A stretch of DNA of 64,000 bases, from NCBI RefSeq assembly GCF_014230305.1, contig NZ_JACLAU010000018.1:1-64000 (forward strand). The letters are read 5' to 3'. Below are positions 50,790-59,895 of the stretch, piece by piece. Both the position numbers and the translations under genes were made by a program. Under the pieces are notes generated by a model. It made no database searches and was not told the origin of the DNA. It saw only the letters and a program-made list of their open reading frames with translations. This DNA is from Novosphingobium aerophilum (GTDB lineage: Bacteria; Pseudomonadota; Alphaproteobacteria; Sphingomonadales; Sphingomonadaceae). The first letter of the stretch is position 1. The number at the start of each line of letters is the position of its first letter.

Positions 50790-52093
50790 GAGCGCGCCTC
50801 CATCCTCACGACATTCGTCTGGTCAACACCGATCAGCAGCCCCCCGACGTGGGCAGCCCAGGCGTCGAGTGCCGCGCGTTTCTCAGCAGCCCAGTCGTGG
50901 CGCTGGTAGACGCCTGCCACGCCGCCCTTGGCACCGCTGACGTGGTTCAGCACCGCCTCTGTTACCTCGAAGCGCACGCCGAGGCGCTGCAGCCCGGTGG
51001 CTACCGTGCGCCGCAGGTCGTGCAGCCGCCAGTGGGGGATTGCATCGCCCTCATTCAGGCCGGTTATGGCAACGTCCAAGGCGGCTTTGGCTTTACTGAT
51101 ACCCGACACAGCGGATCGCGAGGTCGTGGTGAGCACATAGCCCTGCTTCGGCCAAACACGCCCGCCAGCCGCCAGATCAATCTGCTCCACTGCAGCGCCA
51201 GAGAGGGGTACGAGATGGGCCTTGCCGTTCTTCGCCCGCGTAGGTGGGATGGTCCAGACCGCCGACTTGCGGTCCAGTTCCTCCCACCTCATGTCCGAAA
51301 CCTCGCTGCGGCGCTGACCGGTCAACACGAGAAGTCGGAAGAACATACCCCACACCACGGGCTGGGTCTCAGTGGCTTGCCACACCAGCGCGAGCTCGTT
51401 GTCACTAAGTACCCGCTCCCTTGCGGCTGGCGCGGGCGGCTTCTCCATTGCGGCCAGAAGGTTTGCCTCAACGTAGCCGCGCCTGAGTGCCCAGCCCCAC
51501 AACACCGAAGCATACGCGAATACAGCACGGCGCATGCCACGTTTGTGGAGGGGGATGGCGTCAAGGATCGGCTGCAGTTCGGCGCGGCCAATACCGGGCA
51601 TGGGCTGGGTACCAAGCGCCGGGCGCAGGTATCGGTTCACCACTAGCTTCGCCATATCGACGCTCGACTTGCGCCTGGCCATGTCGCTCTCGTAGTGCGC
51701 AAGCCAAAGATCGGCGAGGCGACCGAAAGCCAGATCACGGCGAGCGCGCTCCTGCTCTTGAACCTGCCGGTCTGCCTCATCCTGATCCGCGATGGCATCG
51801 AGTTCCTGCTGGCGGGGATCGACGCCCTGCGAGACCAATGCAGCAAGTTCCTGCGCCCGCTTCCGCGCTTGGTCCGGCGTCAGGCTCCCGTGCCGACCGA
51901 TGGTGTATTTGCGCGGAGCCGTTTGCGATGCCTGGCCAGGTCGCGAGATGCGGTAGCGATAGAAATACACCTTTGATCCGGCAGAAGTGACCTTCAGCCC
52001 GAAGCCCGCGATCCGTTCATCCCAGATGGTTACTTCGCCTTTAGCTGGGGGCGCTGCCTCATCCACGCTCGTCTTGCTGAACCGAACCTTCAC
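50786..52093 (-). CDS. Tyrosine-type integrase of the tRNA-Lys island
   Basis: A 435-aa recombinase: N-terminal arm-binding domain (IWDERIAGFGLKVTSAGSKV, YRYRISRPGQASQT), a core-binding domain (about 115-215) and a catalytic domain with Arg in LTGQRRSEVSDMRW, HDLRRTVATGL as the HxxR box, NHVSGAKGG with the later His, and nucleophile Tyr in VAGVYQRHDW. It differs from the integrase at 7530-8756 and is intact. It lies 160 bp from attR; the space holds AGGCATCA repeats that should be its arm sites. Confidence 0.94.
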   Translation of the reverse strand: MKVRFSKTSVDEAAPPAKGEVTIWDERIAGFGLKVTSAGSKVYFYRYRISRPGQASQTAPRKYTIGRHGSLTPDQARKRAQELAALVSQGVDPRQQELDAIADQDEADRQVQEQERARRDLAFGRLADLWLAHYESDMARRKSSVDMAKLVVNRYLRPALGTQPMPGIGRAELQPILDAIPLHKRGMRRAVFAYASVLWGWALRRGYVEANLLAAMEKPPAPAARERVLSDNELALVWQATETQPVVWGMFFRLLVLTGQRRSEVSDMRWEELDRKSAVWTIPPTRAKNGKAHLVPLSGAAVEQIDLAAGGRVWPKQGYVLTTTSRSAVSGISKAKAALDVAITGLNEGDAIPHWRLHDLRRTVATGLQRLGVRFEVTEAVLNHVSGAKGGVAGVYQRHDWAAEKRAALDAWAAHVGGLLIGVDQTNVVRMEARS

Positions 52094-52105
52094 TTCAGCC
52101 CCTTC

Positions 52106-52146
52106 CTGATGCCTGCATCAGCGCCAGGCATCAGATAGGCATCAGA
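52106..52146. repeat. Arm-type repeats, right end
   Basis: AGGCATCAG is repeated at 52126 and 52137, and its inverse CTGATGCCT occurs at 52106-52114. The 52126-52146 block matches the left-end block (36032-36052) at 20 of 21 bases. They sit upstream of int, between int and attR. Confidence 0.78.
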
Positions 52147-52252
52147 TTGGTGCAAATCAACGACAAATTCTGATATCAGGTGATAGAATTATATGACTGT
52201 AAATCAAATGTTTGAGTATAATCGCGACGGAAATCGGCCACTTTATCGCTAA
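52147..52252. other. AT-rich spacer before attR
   Basis: About 106 bp of AT-rich DNA (for example AATTATATGACTG near 52186) that should hold the integrase promoter and bending-protein sites. No gene. Confidence 0.5.
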
Positions 52253-52299
52253 CTTTTAATCAGTAGGTCGCTGGTTCGAACCCAGCAGGGCTCACCATC
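52253..52299 (+). repeat. attR (47-bp direct repeat of tRNA-Lys 3' half)
   Basis: Exact copy of 35928-35974, from ACTTTTAATC to TCACCAT. It restores only the 3' half of the tRNA, so the functional gene is the left copy. Confidence 0.95.
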
Positions 52300-52412
52300 C
52301 TTCGCTACCTTCCCGCCGATAAGGCTCTTGCTGGTGTCCAGCCTGCCAGGCGGGCTGGCCAACGACGCCGCCGCTATGCCATGAACCTTTCCCAGGACCA
52401 GGGAGATCGAAG

Positions 52413-53333
52413 ATGCGGGTGGCTGTGACGGGGGCGGGCGGATTTGTCGGTCAGGCTGTCCAGCGCCTGCTGGCCAGCCGGGGCTGGGAGATCACCGGGC
52501 TCGATCTGGCCGAGGCGGGGCTGTCGCTGGCGACCCATCGGGTCGTGGGCAGCCTGGACGATCCCGATGTTCGTTGCGCGGTGCTGGCTGCGCGGCCCGA
52601 TGCGGTGATCCACCTCGCGACCGTTCCCGGTGGCGCGGCCGAGCTCGATCCCGCAGCCTCGCGGCGGATCAATCTGGACGCCTCGTACGACCTGCTGGTC
52701 GAGGCCGCGGCCGCCCGGCCTGGCCTGCGGTTTGTCTTCGCCAGTTCGATCGCGGTGTTCGGCGAACCGATGCCCGCTGTCGTCGATGATGCGACGCCCC
52801 TGGCGCCGCGTCTGCTCTATGGCGGGCACAAGGCGATGATCGAGCAGGCCGTCAGCCTGTTTTCCCGGCGCGGGCAGATTGACGGCCTGTCGCTGCGTTT
52901 GCCGGGCATCGTCGCGCGGCCGGCGAGCCCCAGCGGGATGAAATCGGCCTTTCTGTCCAACCTGTTCCATGCGCTGCGCGGGGGCCAGCCATTCGTCTGC
53001 CCGGTGTCGGCCGAAGGGACCGTCTGGCTGCAATCGGTGGCCTGCGCCGCGGCCAATCTGGTCCACGCGCTGGACTGCGATCCGGCCGGGCTGCCCGTCT
53101 CCCGGGCGCTGACCTTGCCCGCGCTGCGCGTGACCGTGCACGATCTGGTGGCCGAAGTGGCGCAGCAATGCGCCGTGGCGCCCGAGCTGGTCCGCTATGC
53201 GCCCGATCCGGCGCTCGAGGCCGGTTTCGCAACGCAGCCTCCGCTGTCGACCCCAGCTGCGCGCCGGGCCGGCTTCGGCGACGATGGCGACCTGTCCGCA
53301 CTGGTCGCCGCAGCATTGGCCGGGCTGGGCTGA
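52413..53333 (+). CDS. NAD-dependent epimerase/dehydratase, D-erythronate dehydrogenase-like
   Basis: A 306-aa extended short-chain dehydrogenase. The NAD-binding motif is VAVTGAGGFVGQAVQ; the catalytic Tyr/Lys is in YGGHKAMIEQ, and FVFASSIAVFGEPMP carries the Ser. The segment LRLPGIVARPASPSGMKSAF and the later FHALRGGQPF resemble DenD, which oxidises D-erythronate in four-carbon sugar-acid breakdown. ATG 52413 is preceded by AGGGAGATCGAAG. First of three rightward genes with the cupin and SDR genes. Substrate inferred. Confidence 0.82.
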   Translation: MRVAVTGAGGFVGQAVQRLLASRGWEITGLDLAEAGLSLATHRVVGSLDDPDVRCAVLAARPDAVIHLATVPGGAAELDPAASRRINLDASYDLLVEAAAARPGLRFVFASSIAVFGEPMPAVVDDATPLAPRLLYGGHKAMIEQAVSLFSRRGQIDGLSLRLPGIVARPASPSGMKSAFLSNLFHALRGGQPFVCPVSAEGTVWLQSVACAAANLVHALDCDPAGLPVSRALTLPALRVTVHDLVAEVAQQCAVAPELVRYAPDPALEAGFATQPPLSTPAARRAGFGDDGDLSALVAAALAGLG

Positions 53334-53398
53334 GCCGGCCGCGCGGCCCTTGCGAAAGCGGCTGCGGCTCGGCACCATGCCGCCACGAAGGAGAAGAG

Positions 53399-53926
53399 AT
53401 GAGCGAGGTTTCCGACAGCGGACTGCCGCTGGTGCAACGGGTGGTCACCGGCCATGACGCCGAAGGGCGGGCGATCTTCGTGGGCGAGGACTTCAGCCCG
53501 ACCCGGGTGATCCCGTCTGGCGATGCCGCCTTTCTGCTGATGTGGACCACGGCCACGGTCCCGGCGGACAACAACGATCCCACTGACGGGCGCGATCGCG
53601 ACGCCGGGCTAACCCTCAACGCGGGCTCAGTGATCCGCATCGTCGACATGCTCCCCGGGGCGGAAAGCCCGATGCACCGGACCAATTCGATCGATTATGG
53701 CATCGTGATCAGCGGTGCGGTCGAGCTGGAACTGGACAGTGGCGAGAAGAAGACCGTGGGTCCCGGCGGTGTCATCGTCCAGCGCGGGACCAATCACCTG
53801 TGGCGCAACCCCGGCGATCAGCCCTGCCGCATCGCCTTCGTCCTGATCGAGGCGCCCGCCTATCTCCACAAGGGCGTCCCGCTCGACGAGCTCAAGCCCG
53901 AGACGGTGCCGGACCATGGCCACTGA
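53399..53926 (+). CDS. Cupin-domain protein
   Basis: A 175-aa single-domain cupin. The beta-barrel metal-site region is SPMHRTNSIDYGIVISGAVELEL and GTNHLWRNPGDQPCRI, with His/Glu-type ligands partly changed (His in MHRT, His in NHLW). Cupins here may act as isomerase or regulator of sugar or aromatic catabolism; activity cannot be assigned. AAGGAGAAGAG precedes ATG 53399. The SDR gene begins 11 nt before its stop, so the two are coupled. Confidence 0.82.
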   Translation: MSEVSDSGLPLVQRVVTGHDAEGRAIFVGEDFSPTRVIPSGDAAFLLMWTTATVPADNNDPTDGRDRDAGLTLNAGSVIRIVDMLPGAESPMHRTNSIDYGIVISGAVELELDSGEKKTVGPGGVIVQRGTNHLWRNPGDQPCRIAFVLIEAPAYLHKGVPLDELKPETVPDHGH

Positions 53927-54692
53927 TCCCGGCACAGCCTCGCCTTTCTCTCTGGCCGGTCGACGGGCCATCGTCACCGGATCGACGCGGGGGATCGGGC
54001 TGGCCATCGCCCGGCTGCTGATCGCGCAGGGAGCCCGGGTGGTCATCTCGAGCGAGAACGCCGAGGACACCCGGCGCGTCGCGGCGGACCTCGGCATGCC
54101 CGGCCAGGTCTGTGACGTCACCGACGCGGGGGCCTTGCACGACCTGGTCGACTGTGCCCGGCGTGAGCTGGGCGGGCTCGACATCCTGATCTGCAATGCG
54201 GGGATCACCGGCAAACCGGGTCCCTTCGCCGGGATCGCGATGGATGACTATGATCGCGTCATGGCGCTCAACCTGCGCTCGCAGGTGGTCCTGGCCAACC
54301 TTGCCTTGCCCCTTCTGGCGGACGCCGGGGGTGGGGCGGCCGTGCTGGTATCGAGCCTCGCTGGCCTCCGGGGGAACCTCCGGATCAACGCCTATGCCCT
54401 GGCCAAGGCCGGGAATGCGCAGCTCGCCCGCAACCTCGCGGTCGAGTGGGGCCCTCGTCGGGTCAGGGTCAATGCGGTCTCGCCGGGCTTCATCGCCACC
54501 GAGCTGTCGGGACCCCTGCTGGCCGATGAGGGGTTCATGCAGCGGCGCATGGCGATGACCCCCCTGCGCCGACCGGGTCGTCCGGAGGAGGTGGCCGGGG
54601 CCGTGGCCTTTCTGGTGTCCGACGCCGGCGCCTTCGTCACCGGCCAGAACATCGTGGTCGACGGGGGCACCCTGATCACCGACGGCAGTTGA
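53916..54692 (+). CDS. SDR-family oxidoreductase
   Basis: A 258-aa classical short-chain dehydrogenase. Cofactor loop TGSTRGIGLAIA (TGxxxGIG), structural NAG in ICNAGITGKPG, catalytic Ser in LVSSLAGLRG, Tyr-x-x-x-Lys in YALAKAG, and C-terminal SPGFIATELSGPLL. Reaction is NAD(P)-dependent oxidation of an alcohol such as a sugar acid or hydroxyacid, possibly in the same pathway as the neighbouring epimerase-like enzyme. The start overlaps the cupin gene by 11 nt. Convergent with the GGDEF-EAL gene. Confidence 0.88.
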   Translation: MATDPGTASPFSLAGRRAIVTGSTRGIGLAIARLLIAQGARVVISSENAEDTRRVAADLGMPGQVCDVTDAGALHDLVDCARRELGGLDILICNAGITGKPGPFAGIAMDDYDRVMALNLRSQVVLANLALPLLADAGGGAAVLVSSLAGLRGNLRINAYALAKAGNAQLARNLAVEWGPRRVRVNAVSPGFIATELSGPLLADEGFMQRRMAMTPLRRPGRPEEVAGAVAFLVSDAGAFVTGQNIVVDGGTLITDGS

Positions 54693-54697
54693 GCGCC

Positions 54698-56653
54698 TCA
54701 GGCTGCGGAACGCGACTCTTCGGCGACGATCCGTGCGAGCGTGGTGGGCATGCCGAAGTGGAAGCCCTGCAGTTCGTGGCAACCCGCCAGGCGGAACAGG
54801 GCGGCCTGGTTGTCCGTCTCGATCCCTTCGGCGGTGACCGACATGTCCAGCCCGTTGGCCAGGTGGACCATCCCGGTCACCAGCATCAGGGCCTTGGGAT
54901 CCTGACCGAGCCCGGCGGCGAGGGACCTGTCGATCTTGATCCCGCTGAACGGGAACTGGCGGAGATAGCCAATGCTGGCAAAGCCGGAGCCGAAATCGTC
55001 GAGCACCACCTGCACGCCCATATCGGCAAAAGCGGTGATCGCGCGGTTGGCGCGGGCCGGATGGTCGATCAGGTATCCTTCGGTGATCTCGATCTGCAGG
55101 CGTTGCGGCGGGAAGCCGGTCTCGCGCAGCACGGCGGCCACCTCGCTCTCGAAATGCGGATGGCGGAACTGGGCTGGCGAGACATTGACGTTGAGCCGCA
55201 GGCCGGGCTGCGAAGCCAGCTCGGCGCAGGCCCGACGCAGCACCAGCAGGCCGAGCGGATGGATCAGGCCGCTCGATTCGGCCACCGGGATGAACTCGCC
55301 GGGCCCCAGCTCCTCGCCGCTGCGGCCGGGCCAGCGGGCGAGCGCCTCGACCGCCACAACCTTGCCCGAGCGGGCATCGACCAGCGGCTGGTACAGCACG
55401 GTGAACTCGCTCCGGTCGATCCCCAGGCGCATTTCGGTTTCCAGCTGCTGACGCCACTCGCGCCCGGCATCCATATCCGGCGTATAGGTCTGGGCGCCGT
55501 TGCCGCCTTCGGCCTTGGCCCGATACATGGCCGTGTCGGCGCGCCGCAACAGCTCGTAGGGATCGACCACCAGGCCTGAGCTGGTCGCCACGCCGATGCT
55601 GGCACCCACCTGGAACTCGTGCGCCGCCAGGCGGAGCGGCAAGGCCAGCCAGCCCAGGATCGAACGGGCGATCGCCATGGCCTGGGCCTCGGCCTCGCGT
55701 CCGTCGATGAGGATGGCGAACTCGTCCCCGCCCATGCGGAACAGCACCGCATCGTCGGGCAGCAGGCGGGCGAATTCGTCGCTGATCCGGCGGATGATGG
55801 TGTCGCCCAATTCGTGTCCGAAGTTGTCGTTGATCTGCTTGAACCCGTCCAGATCGACGAACAGGATGCCCACGGTCACAGCCTGCGTCTGGGACCGCCG
55901 ATGCAGATCCTCGAGCCGCGCGATCAGGGCGCGGCGGTTGGGCAGGCCACTCAGTGCATCGGTCAGCGCGATCCGCCGGTTCTCCTCGCTCAACCGCTCG
56001 GTCTCGAGCTGCCGGGTGCGCAGGTCGCGCTGCGAATAGATCAGCTCGGCGAACGAGCGGTTGTAGCGGTTGAGCACGTAGACCATGCCCACGCCGACAA
56101 AGGCCAGGATCGAGGCTTCCACCCACATCCGTCCCGGATCGGCCAACAGGAAGTAGGCGATGCTGGGCACGATCCCGATCGAGGCCACGCTGAGCGCGGC
56201 CGAGCGGACCGGCATCAGGAAGAACACGCAGGCAATCAGGGTGATGGCCACGAAGAACACGAAGTGGCTGTGATCGGCCATGGCGCCATAGGGGAACAGC
56301 ATGGTCACCCAGGTCACCACGGCCGCGGCCATGCCCGAAGCGATCACGCTGGTGCTGAGCATCAACCGGCGAATCATCGCGTCGTTAAAATGACCGAAGC
56401 GACGGCGCCACCACCACACCGCACGGGTCAGGCAGAACGCGCAGAACGCAAACGGAATGATCTCGGCGAGCAAGACCGACGGAATGTGCCGGGATGCCAC
56501 GGCGATCGCGATCACGTTGGCCGACAGGATCGCGTAGAGCAGCGGAATATGCCGCAACAGTTCCTGGAACTGAGCGCGCAGAAGATCGCGATCATCCGTG
56601 CGCAGGCGATAGGTCGCCATCAGCCGCAGCAGTGGTCTGGCCAGGATCTTCAC
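54698..56653 (-). CDS. GGDEF-EAL cyclic-di-GMP protein with membrane sensor
   Basis: A 651-aa protein (with GTG start 56653; TTG 56695 and ATG 56620 are alternatives). The first about 215 residues form five or six membrane helices of a MASE-like sensor; a short coiled segment (LRTRQLETERLSEENRRIAL) leads to a diguanylate cyclase domain with intact FRMGGDEF and then an EAL phosphodiesterase domain with VEALARW, LNVNVSPAQF, IEITEGYL, LDDFGSG and VTAEGIET all conserved. No RxxD inhibitory site precedes GGDEF. It should make or degrade c-di-GMP and affect motility or biofilm. Confidence 0.92.
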   Translation of the reverse strand: MKILARPLLRLMATYRLRTDDRDLLRAQFQELLRHIPLLYAILSANVIAIAVASRHIPSVLLAEIIPFAFCAFCLTRAVWWWRRRFGHFNDAMIRRLMLSTSVIASGMAAAVVTWVTMLFPYGAMADHSHFVFFVAITLIACVFFLMPVRSAALSVASIGIVPSIAYFLLADPGRMWVEASILAFVGVGMVYVLNRYNRSFAELIYSQRDLRTRQLETERLSEENRRIALTDALSGLPNRRALIARLEDLHRRSQTQAVTVGILFVDLDGFKQINDNFGHELGDTIIRRISDEFARLLPDDAVLFRMGGDEFAILIDGREAEAQAMAIARSILGWLALPLRLAAHEFQVGASIGVATSSGLVVDPYELLRRADTAMYRAKAEGGNGAQTYTPDMDAGREWRQQLETEMRLGIDRSEFTVLYQPLVDARSGKVVAVEALARWPGRSGEELGPGEFIPVAESSGLIHPLGLLVLRRACAELASQPGLRLNVNVSPAQFRHPHFESEVAAVLRETGFPPQRLQIEITEGYLIDHPARANRAITAFADMGVQVVLDDFGSGFASIGYLRQFPFSGIKIDRSLAAGLGQDPKALMLVTGMVHLANGLDMSVTAEGIETDNQAALFRLAGCHELQGFHFGMPTTLARIVAEESRSAA

Positions 56654-56811
56654 GTCACCGTATCTTTTCTTCGCGGTGACAGATTTAGGCGGCAAGCCTG
56701 AAATTCGTGTCTATTCGCGTGGTTAACGCGATCTCGGACCTGGCCTCGGAGGAGTGCTGAGCCACGGGGCGATATGGTTGACAGGCGCTCGCCCAGGGCC
56801 ATGATCGGGCC

Positions 56812-57459
56812 GTGTGCAATCTCTACAAGATGCGTCGGCCGGCCGATGAGGTTGCGCGGATCTTCGCCGCGGAAGCGGCCGGACGACCCAATGTGGGGGA
56901 AGACGTGTACCCGGGTTACCCCGGGCTGGTGGTGGCCGAGGGACGGGTTCGCGCGATGACCTGGGGCCTGCCCCTGGCCCTGACCGGGCGTAGCGGCCAG
57001 CGGCTCAAGCCCCGGCCGGTCAACAACGCGCGCGAGGACAAGCTCACCACCCCGTTCTGGCGCGACAGCTTCCGTCACCGCCGCTGCCTGATTCCGGTCG
57101 ATGCCTGGGCGGAGGCCGAGGGAGAGCGCGGTCGGATGACCCGCACCTGGTACTCGCTCGAGCCGGAGGGCGCCTTCGCGGTCGCCGGACTCTGGCGCGC
57201 CACGCCCGAATGGGGCGATGCCTATGCGATGGTGATGGTCGACGGCTGTCCGCAGATGGCCGAGGTTCACGATCGCATGCCGGTCATCCTCGACCGGAGC
57301 GACTGGCAGGCGTGGCTGGAGGGACCGCCCGACCAGGCGATGGCGCTGTGCCGGACCAGCCTGGCACCGCTGCGGGTGGAGCGAACCACCGAGCCCTGGG
57401 CCGCGGTCCGCGCCCGCCCGCACCGCGACAGCTCCGACGCCATGCCGAGATTGCTGTGA
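56812..57459 (+). CDS. SOS response-associated peptidase-like protein (YedK/HMCES)
   Basis: A 215-aa SRAP-domain protein that crosslinks to abasic sites in single-stranded DNA to shield them. The start is GTG 56812 giving Met-Cys2; Cys2 is the catalytic nucleophile after Met removal. Other conserved elements are PVNNAREDKL, RRCLIPVDAWAEAEG (Glu), and VHDRMPVIL (His). Length is normal. Stand-alone gene between the GGDEF-EAL and ABC-F genes. Confidence 0.93.
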   Translation: MCNLYKMRRPADEVARIFAAEAAGRPNVGEDVYPGYPGLVVAEGRVRAMTWGLPLALTGRSGQRLKPRPVNNAREDKLTTPFWRDSFRHRRCLIPVDAWAEAEGERGRMTRTWYSLEPEGAFAVAGLWRATPEWGDAYAMVMVDGCPQMAEVHDRMPVILDRSDWQAWLEGPPDQAMALCRTSLAPLRVERTTEPWAAVRARPHRDSSDAMPRLL

Positions 57460-57524
57460 GCGGGGCCGCCATGAATTGCGCGGCCGCGCTTTTGCCGCCG
57501 GGACTATCCTGCTAGGCGCGCGCC

Positions 57525-59402
57525 ATGCTCAATCTGTCCGACATCACGGTGCGCCTCGGCGGACGCACGATCCTCGACGGGGCCACGGCCAAGCTGCCTC
57601 CCCGCGGGCGGGTCGGGCTGATCGGCCGCAACGGGGCGGGCAAGTCCACCCTGGTCCGCGTGGTCGCCGGCATGCTCGATCCGGACAGCGGCGAGGCGAC
57701 CATGCCGCGCGGCAGCCGCATCGGCTACATCGCGCAGGAGGCCCCCGCCGGCAGCGCCACGCCGTTCGAGACCGTGCTGGCCGCCGATACCGAGCGTGCC
57801 GCGCTGATGGCCGAGAGCGAACGCGACGGCGATCCCCACCGGCTGGCAGAAATCCATGACCGGCTGATCGCCATCGAGGCCCATTCGGCGCCCTCGCGCG
57901 CCGCGCGAATCCTCGTCGGCCTGGGCTTCGACGAGGAAGCCCAGCACCGTCCGCTCGACAGCTTTTCGGGTGGCTGGCGCATGCGGGTCGCACTGGCCGC
58001 CCTGCTGTTTTCGCAACCGGACCTGCTGCTGCTGGACGAGCCTTCCAACCACCTCGACCTGGAAGCCGTCCTGTGGCTGGAGGACTTCCTGAGGTCTTAT
58101 CCGGCCACGATCCTGCTGGTCAGCCACGAGCGCGATTTCCTCAACAATGTGGTCGATCACATCCTCCACCTGTCGGGTGGCAAGCTGACGCTCTATCCGG
58201 GTGGCTATGACGCCTTCGAGCGCCAACGCGCCGAACGGCAGGCCCAGATCGCCTCTGCGCGGGAAAAGCAGAAGGCCGAGCGCGAGCGGCTGCAGGACTA
58301 CATCGCCCGCAACTCGGCGCGCGCCTCGACCGCCAAGCAGGCCCAGTCGCGCGCCAAGGCCCTGGCCAAGCTGCAGCCGATCGCCGAACTGATCGACGAT
58401 CCGACGCTGAGCTTCGACTTCCCCAACCCCGACGAACTGCGCCCGCCCCTGATCACGCTGGATCTGGCCTCGGTCGGCTATGGCGAGGTGGAAATCCTGC
58501 GCCGCCTCAACCTCCGGCTCGATCCCGATGACCGGATCGCCCTGCTCGGCCGCAACGGCAACGGCAAGACCACCCTGGCGCGCCTGCTCGCGGCCCAACT
58601 GGCGCCGATGGCCGGGGCGATGAACGCCAGCAGCCGGATGCGGGTGGGCTACTTCACCCAGTACCAGGTGGAGGAACTCGACGCCGGCGAAACCCCGCTG
58701 CAGCACATGACCGTGGCGATGAGGGGCGCAACCCCCGCGGCCGTGCGCGCGCAGCTCGGGCGGTTCGGCTTCTCCGGCCCCAAGGCCACGACCGAGGTCG
58801 GCAAGCTTTCCGGCGGTGAGCGCGCGCGGCTGGCCCTGGCGCTGATCACCCGCGAGGCGCCGCACCTGCTGATCCTCGACGAGCCCACCAACCACCTCGA
58901 TGTCGACGCGCGCGAGGCTCTGGTCCAGGCGCTGAACGCCTACACCGGAGCGGTGGTGATCGTCAGCCACGATCGCCACATGCTCGAGATGACCGCGGAC
59001 CGGCTGGTCCTGGTCGACCAGGGTACGGCGCGCGAATTCGATGGCTCGATCGAGGACTACATCGCCTTCGTCCTCGCCAAGGACCCGCCGGCCGCGCGCG
59101 ACGAGGGCGGCGCCAAGGGGGTCAGCAAGAAGGACCAGCGCAAGGCCGCCGCCGAGGCGCGCGAGAAGAGCCAGGAGCTGCGCAAGCAGGCCCGCGCGGC
59201 CGAACAGCAGTTGGAGAAGCTCACCGCCGAGCGCAGCGCGATCGATCAGGCCATGTTCGATCCGAGGGCGGCCCAGCCCGCCCTGGCCAAGCTGACGATG
59301 ACCGAACTGATGAAGCGCCGGGCCGATCTGGAGGATCGGATCGCCGAAACCGAAGCGCGCTGGCTCGAGGCCAGCGAAGCGCTCGAAGCCGCGCTGGCGT
59401 GA
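57525..59402 (+). CDS. ABC-F family ATPase
   Basis: A 625-aa cytoplasmic protein with two ATP-binding cassettes and no membrane segments, the layout of ABC-F translation factors (Uup/EttA type). Cassette 1: Walker A GRNGAGKSTL, signature SGGWRMRVAL, LLLLDEPSNHLDLE. Cassette 2: GRNGNGKTTL, SGGERARLAL, LLILDEPTNHLDVD. The C-terminal coiled coil (SKKDQRKAAAEAREKSQELR onward) fits Uup. It probably binds the ribosome E site; resistance function is not implied. ATG 57525. A 10-bp gap separates it from the GreA/B-like gene. Confidence 0.94.
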   Translation: MLNLSDITVRLGGRTILDGATAKLPPRGRVGLIGRNGAGKSTLVRVVAGMLDPDSGEATMPRGSRIGYIAQEAPAGSATPFETVLAADTERAALMAESERDGDPHRLAEIHDRLIAIEAHSAPSRAARILVGLGFDEEAQHRPLDSFSGGWRMRVALAALLFSQPDLLLLDEPSNHLDLEAVLWLEDFLRSYPATILLVSHERDFLNNVVDHILHLSGGKLTLYPGGYDAFERQRAERQAQIASAREKQKAERERLQDYIARNSARASTAKQAQSRAKALAKLQPIAELIDDPTLSFDFPNPDELRPPLITLDLASVGYGEVEILRRLNLRLDPDDRIALLGRNGNGKTTLARLLAAQLAPMAGAMNASSRMRVGYFTQYQVEELDAGETPLQHMTVAMRGATPAAVRAQLGRFGFSGPKATTEVGKLSGGERARLALALITREAPHLLILDEPTNHLDVDAREALVQALNAYTGAVVIVSHDRHMLEMTADRLVLVDQGTAREFDGSIEDYIAFVLAKDPPAARDEGGAKGVSKKDQRKAAAEAREKSQELRKQARAAEQQLEKLTAERSAIDQAMFDPRAAQPALAKLTMTELMKRRADLEDRIAETEARWLEASEALEAALA

Positions 59403-59412
59403 GGGCGCGGGC

Positions 59413-59895
59413 ATGAGCGTGGCCTTTCGCCGGGACGGGGACGAGGAGCACCTCGAGCCCAAGTTCGAGATTCCCATTCCGCCCGGGCCCAACCGCGTCA
59501 CGGCGCGCGGGCTGGCGCTGATCCGGGCGCGGGTGGCCGAGCTGGAACAGACGATCGCCGGAGCCGCAGGGGACGAGGCGGCGCTCACAACGCTGCGGCG
59601 CGACCTGCGCTATTGGCAAACGCGCGAGATCACGGCCGAGCTGATGCCGGTCCCGGCCGGAGAGGTGGTGGAGTTCGGCGCGACGGTCCATCTCCGGCTC
59701 AACGGCAAACCCCGTGCGATCACGCTGGTCGGCGATGACGAGGCCGATCCGGCGGCCGACCTGATCGCCTTCTCGGCGCCGCTGGCCCGGGTTCTGCATG
59801 ATGCCGAGCCCGGCGATGTCCTCCCCTTCGGTGGACGCGACGATGCCATCGAGGTCCTTTCGATCACCGTGCGAGCCAACGGGGACGCGGCATGA
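59413..59895 (+). CDS. GreA/GreB-like transcription elongation factor
   Basis: A 160-aa protein with the two-part Gre layout: an N-terminal coiled coil (GLALIRARVAELEQTI to LRYWQTREI) and a C-terminal FKBP-like domain (GEVVEFGATVHLRLNGKPRA; LVGDDEADP; PLARVLHDAEPGDVLPF). The acidic tip residues of the coiled coil are less evident than in GreA, so anti-pausing or regulator function, rather than transcript cleavage, may apply. ATG 59413; its stop overlaps the next gene as ATGA. Confidence 0.88.
   Translation: MSVAFRRDGDEEHLEPKFEIPIPPGPNRVTARGLALIRARVAELEQTIAGAAGDEAALTTLRRDLRYWQTREITAELMPVPAGEVVEFGATVHLRLNGKPRAITLVGDDEADPAADLIAFSAPLARVLHDAEPGDVLPFGGRDDAIEVLSITVRANGDAA

Noticed and set aside
52253-52299. 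A second tRNA-Lys gene
   Set aside because: Only the anticodon loop to CCA is present; the acceptor 5' strand and D-arm are missing, so it is the attR duplicate.
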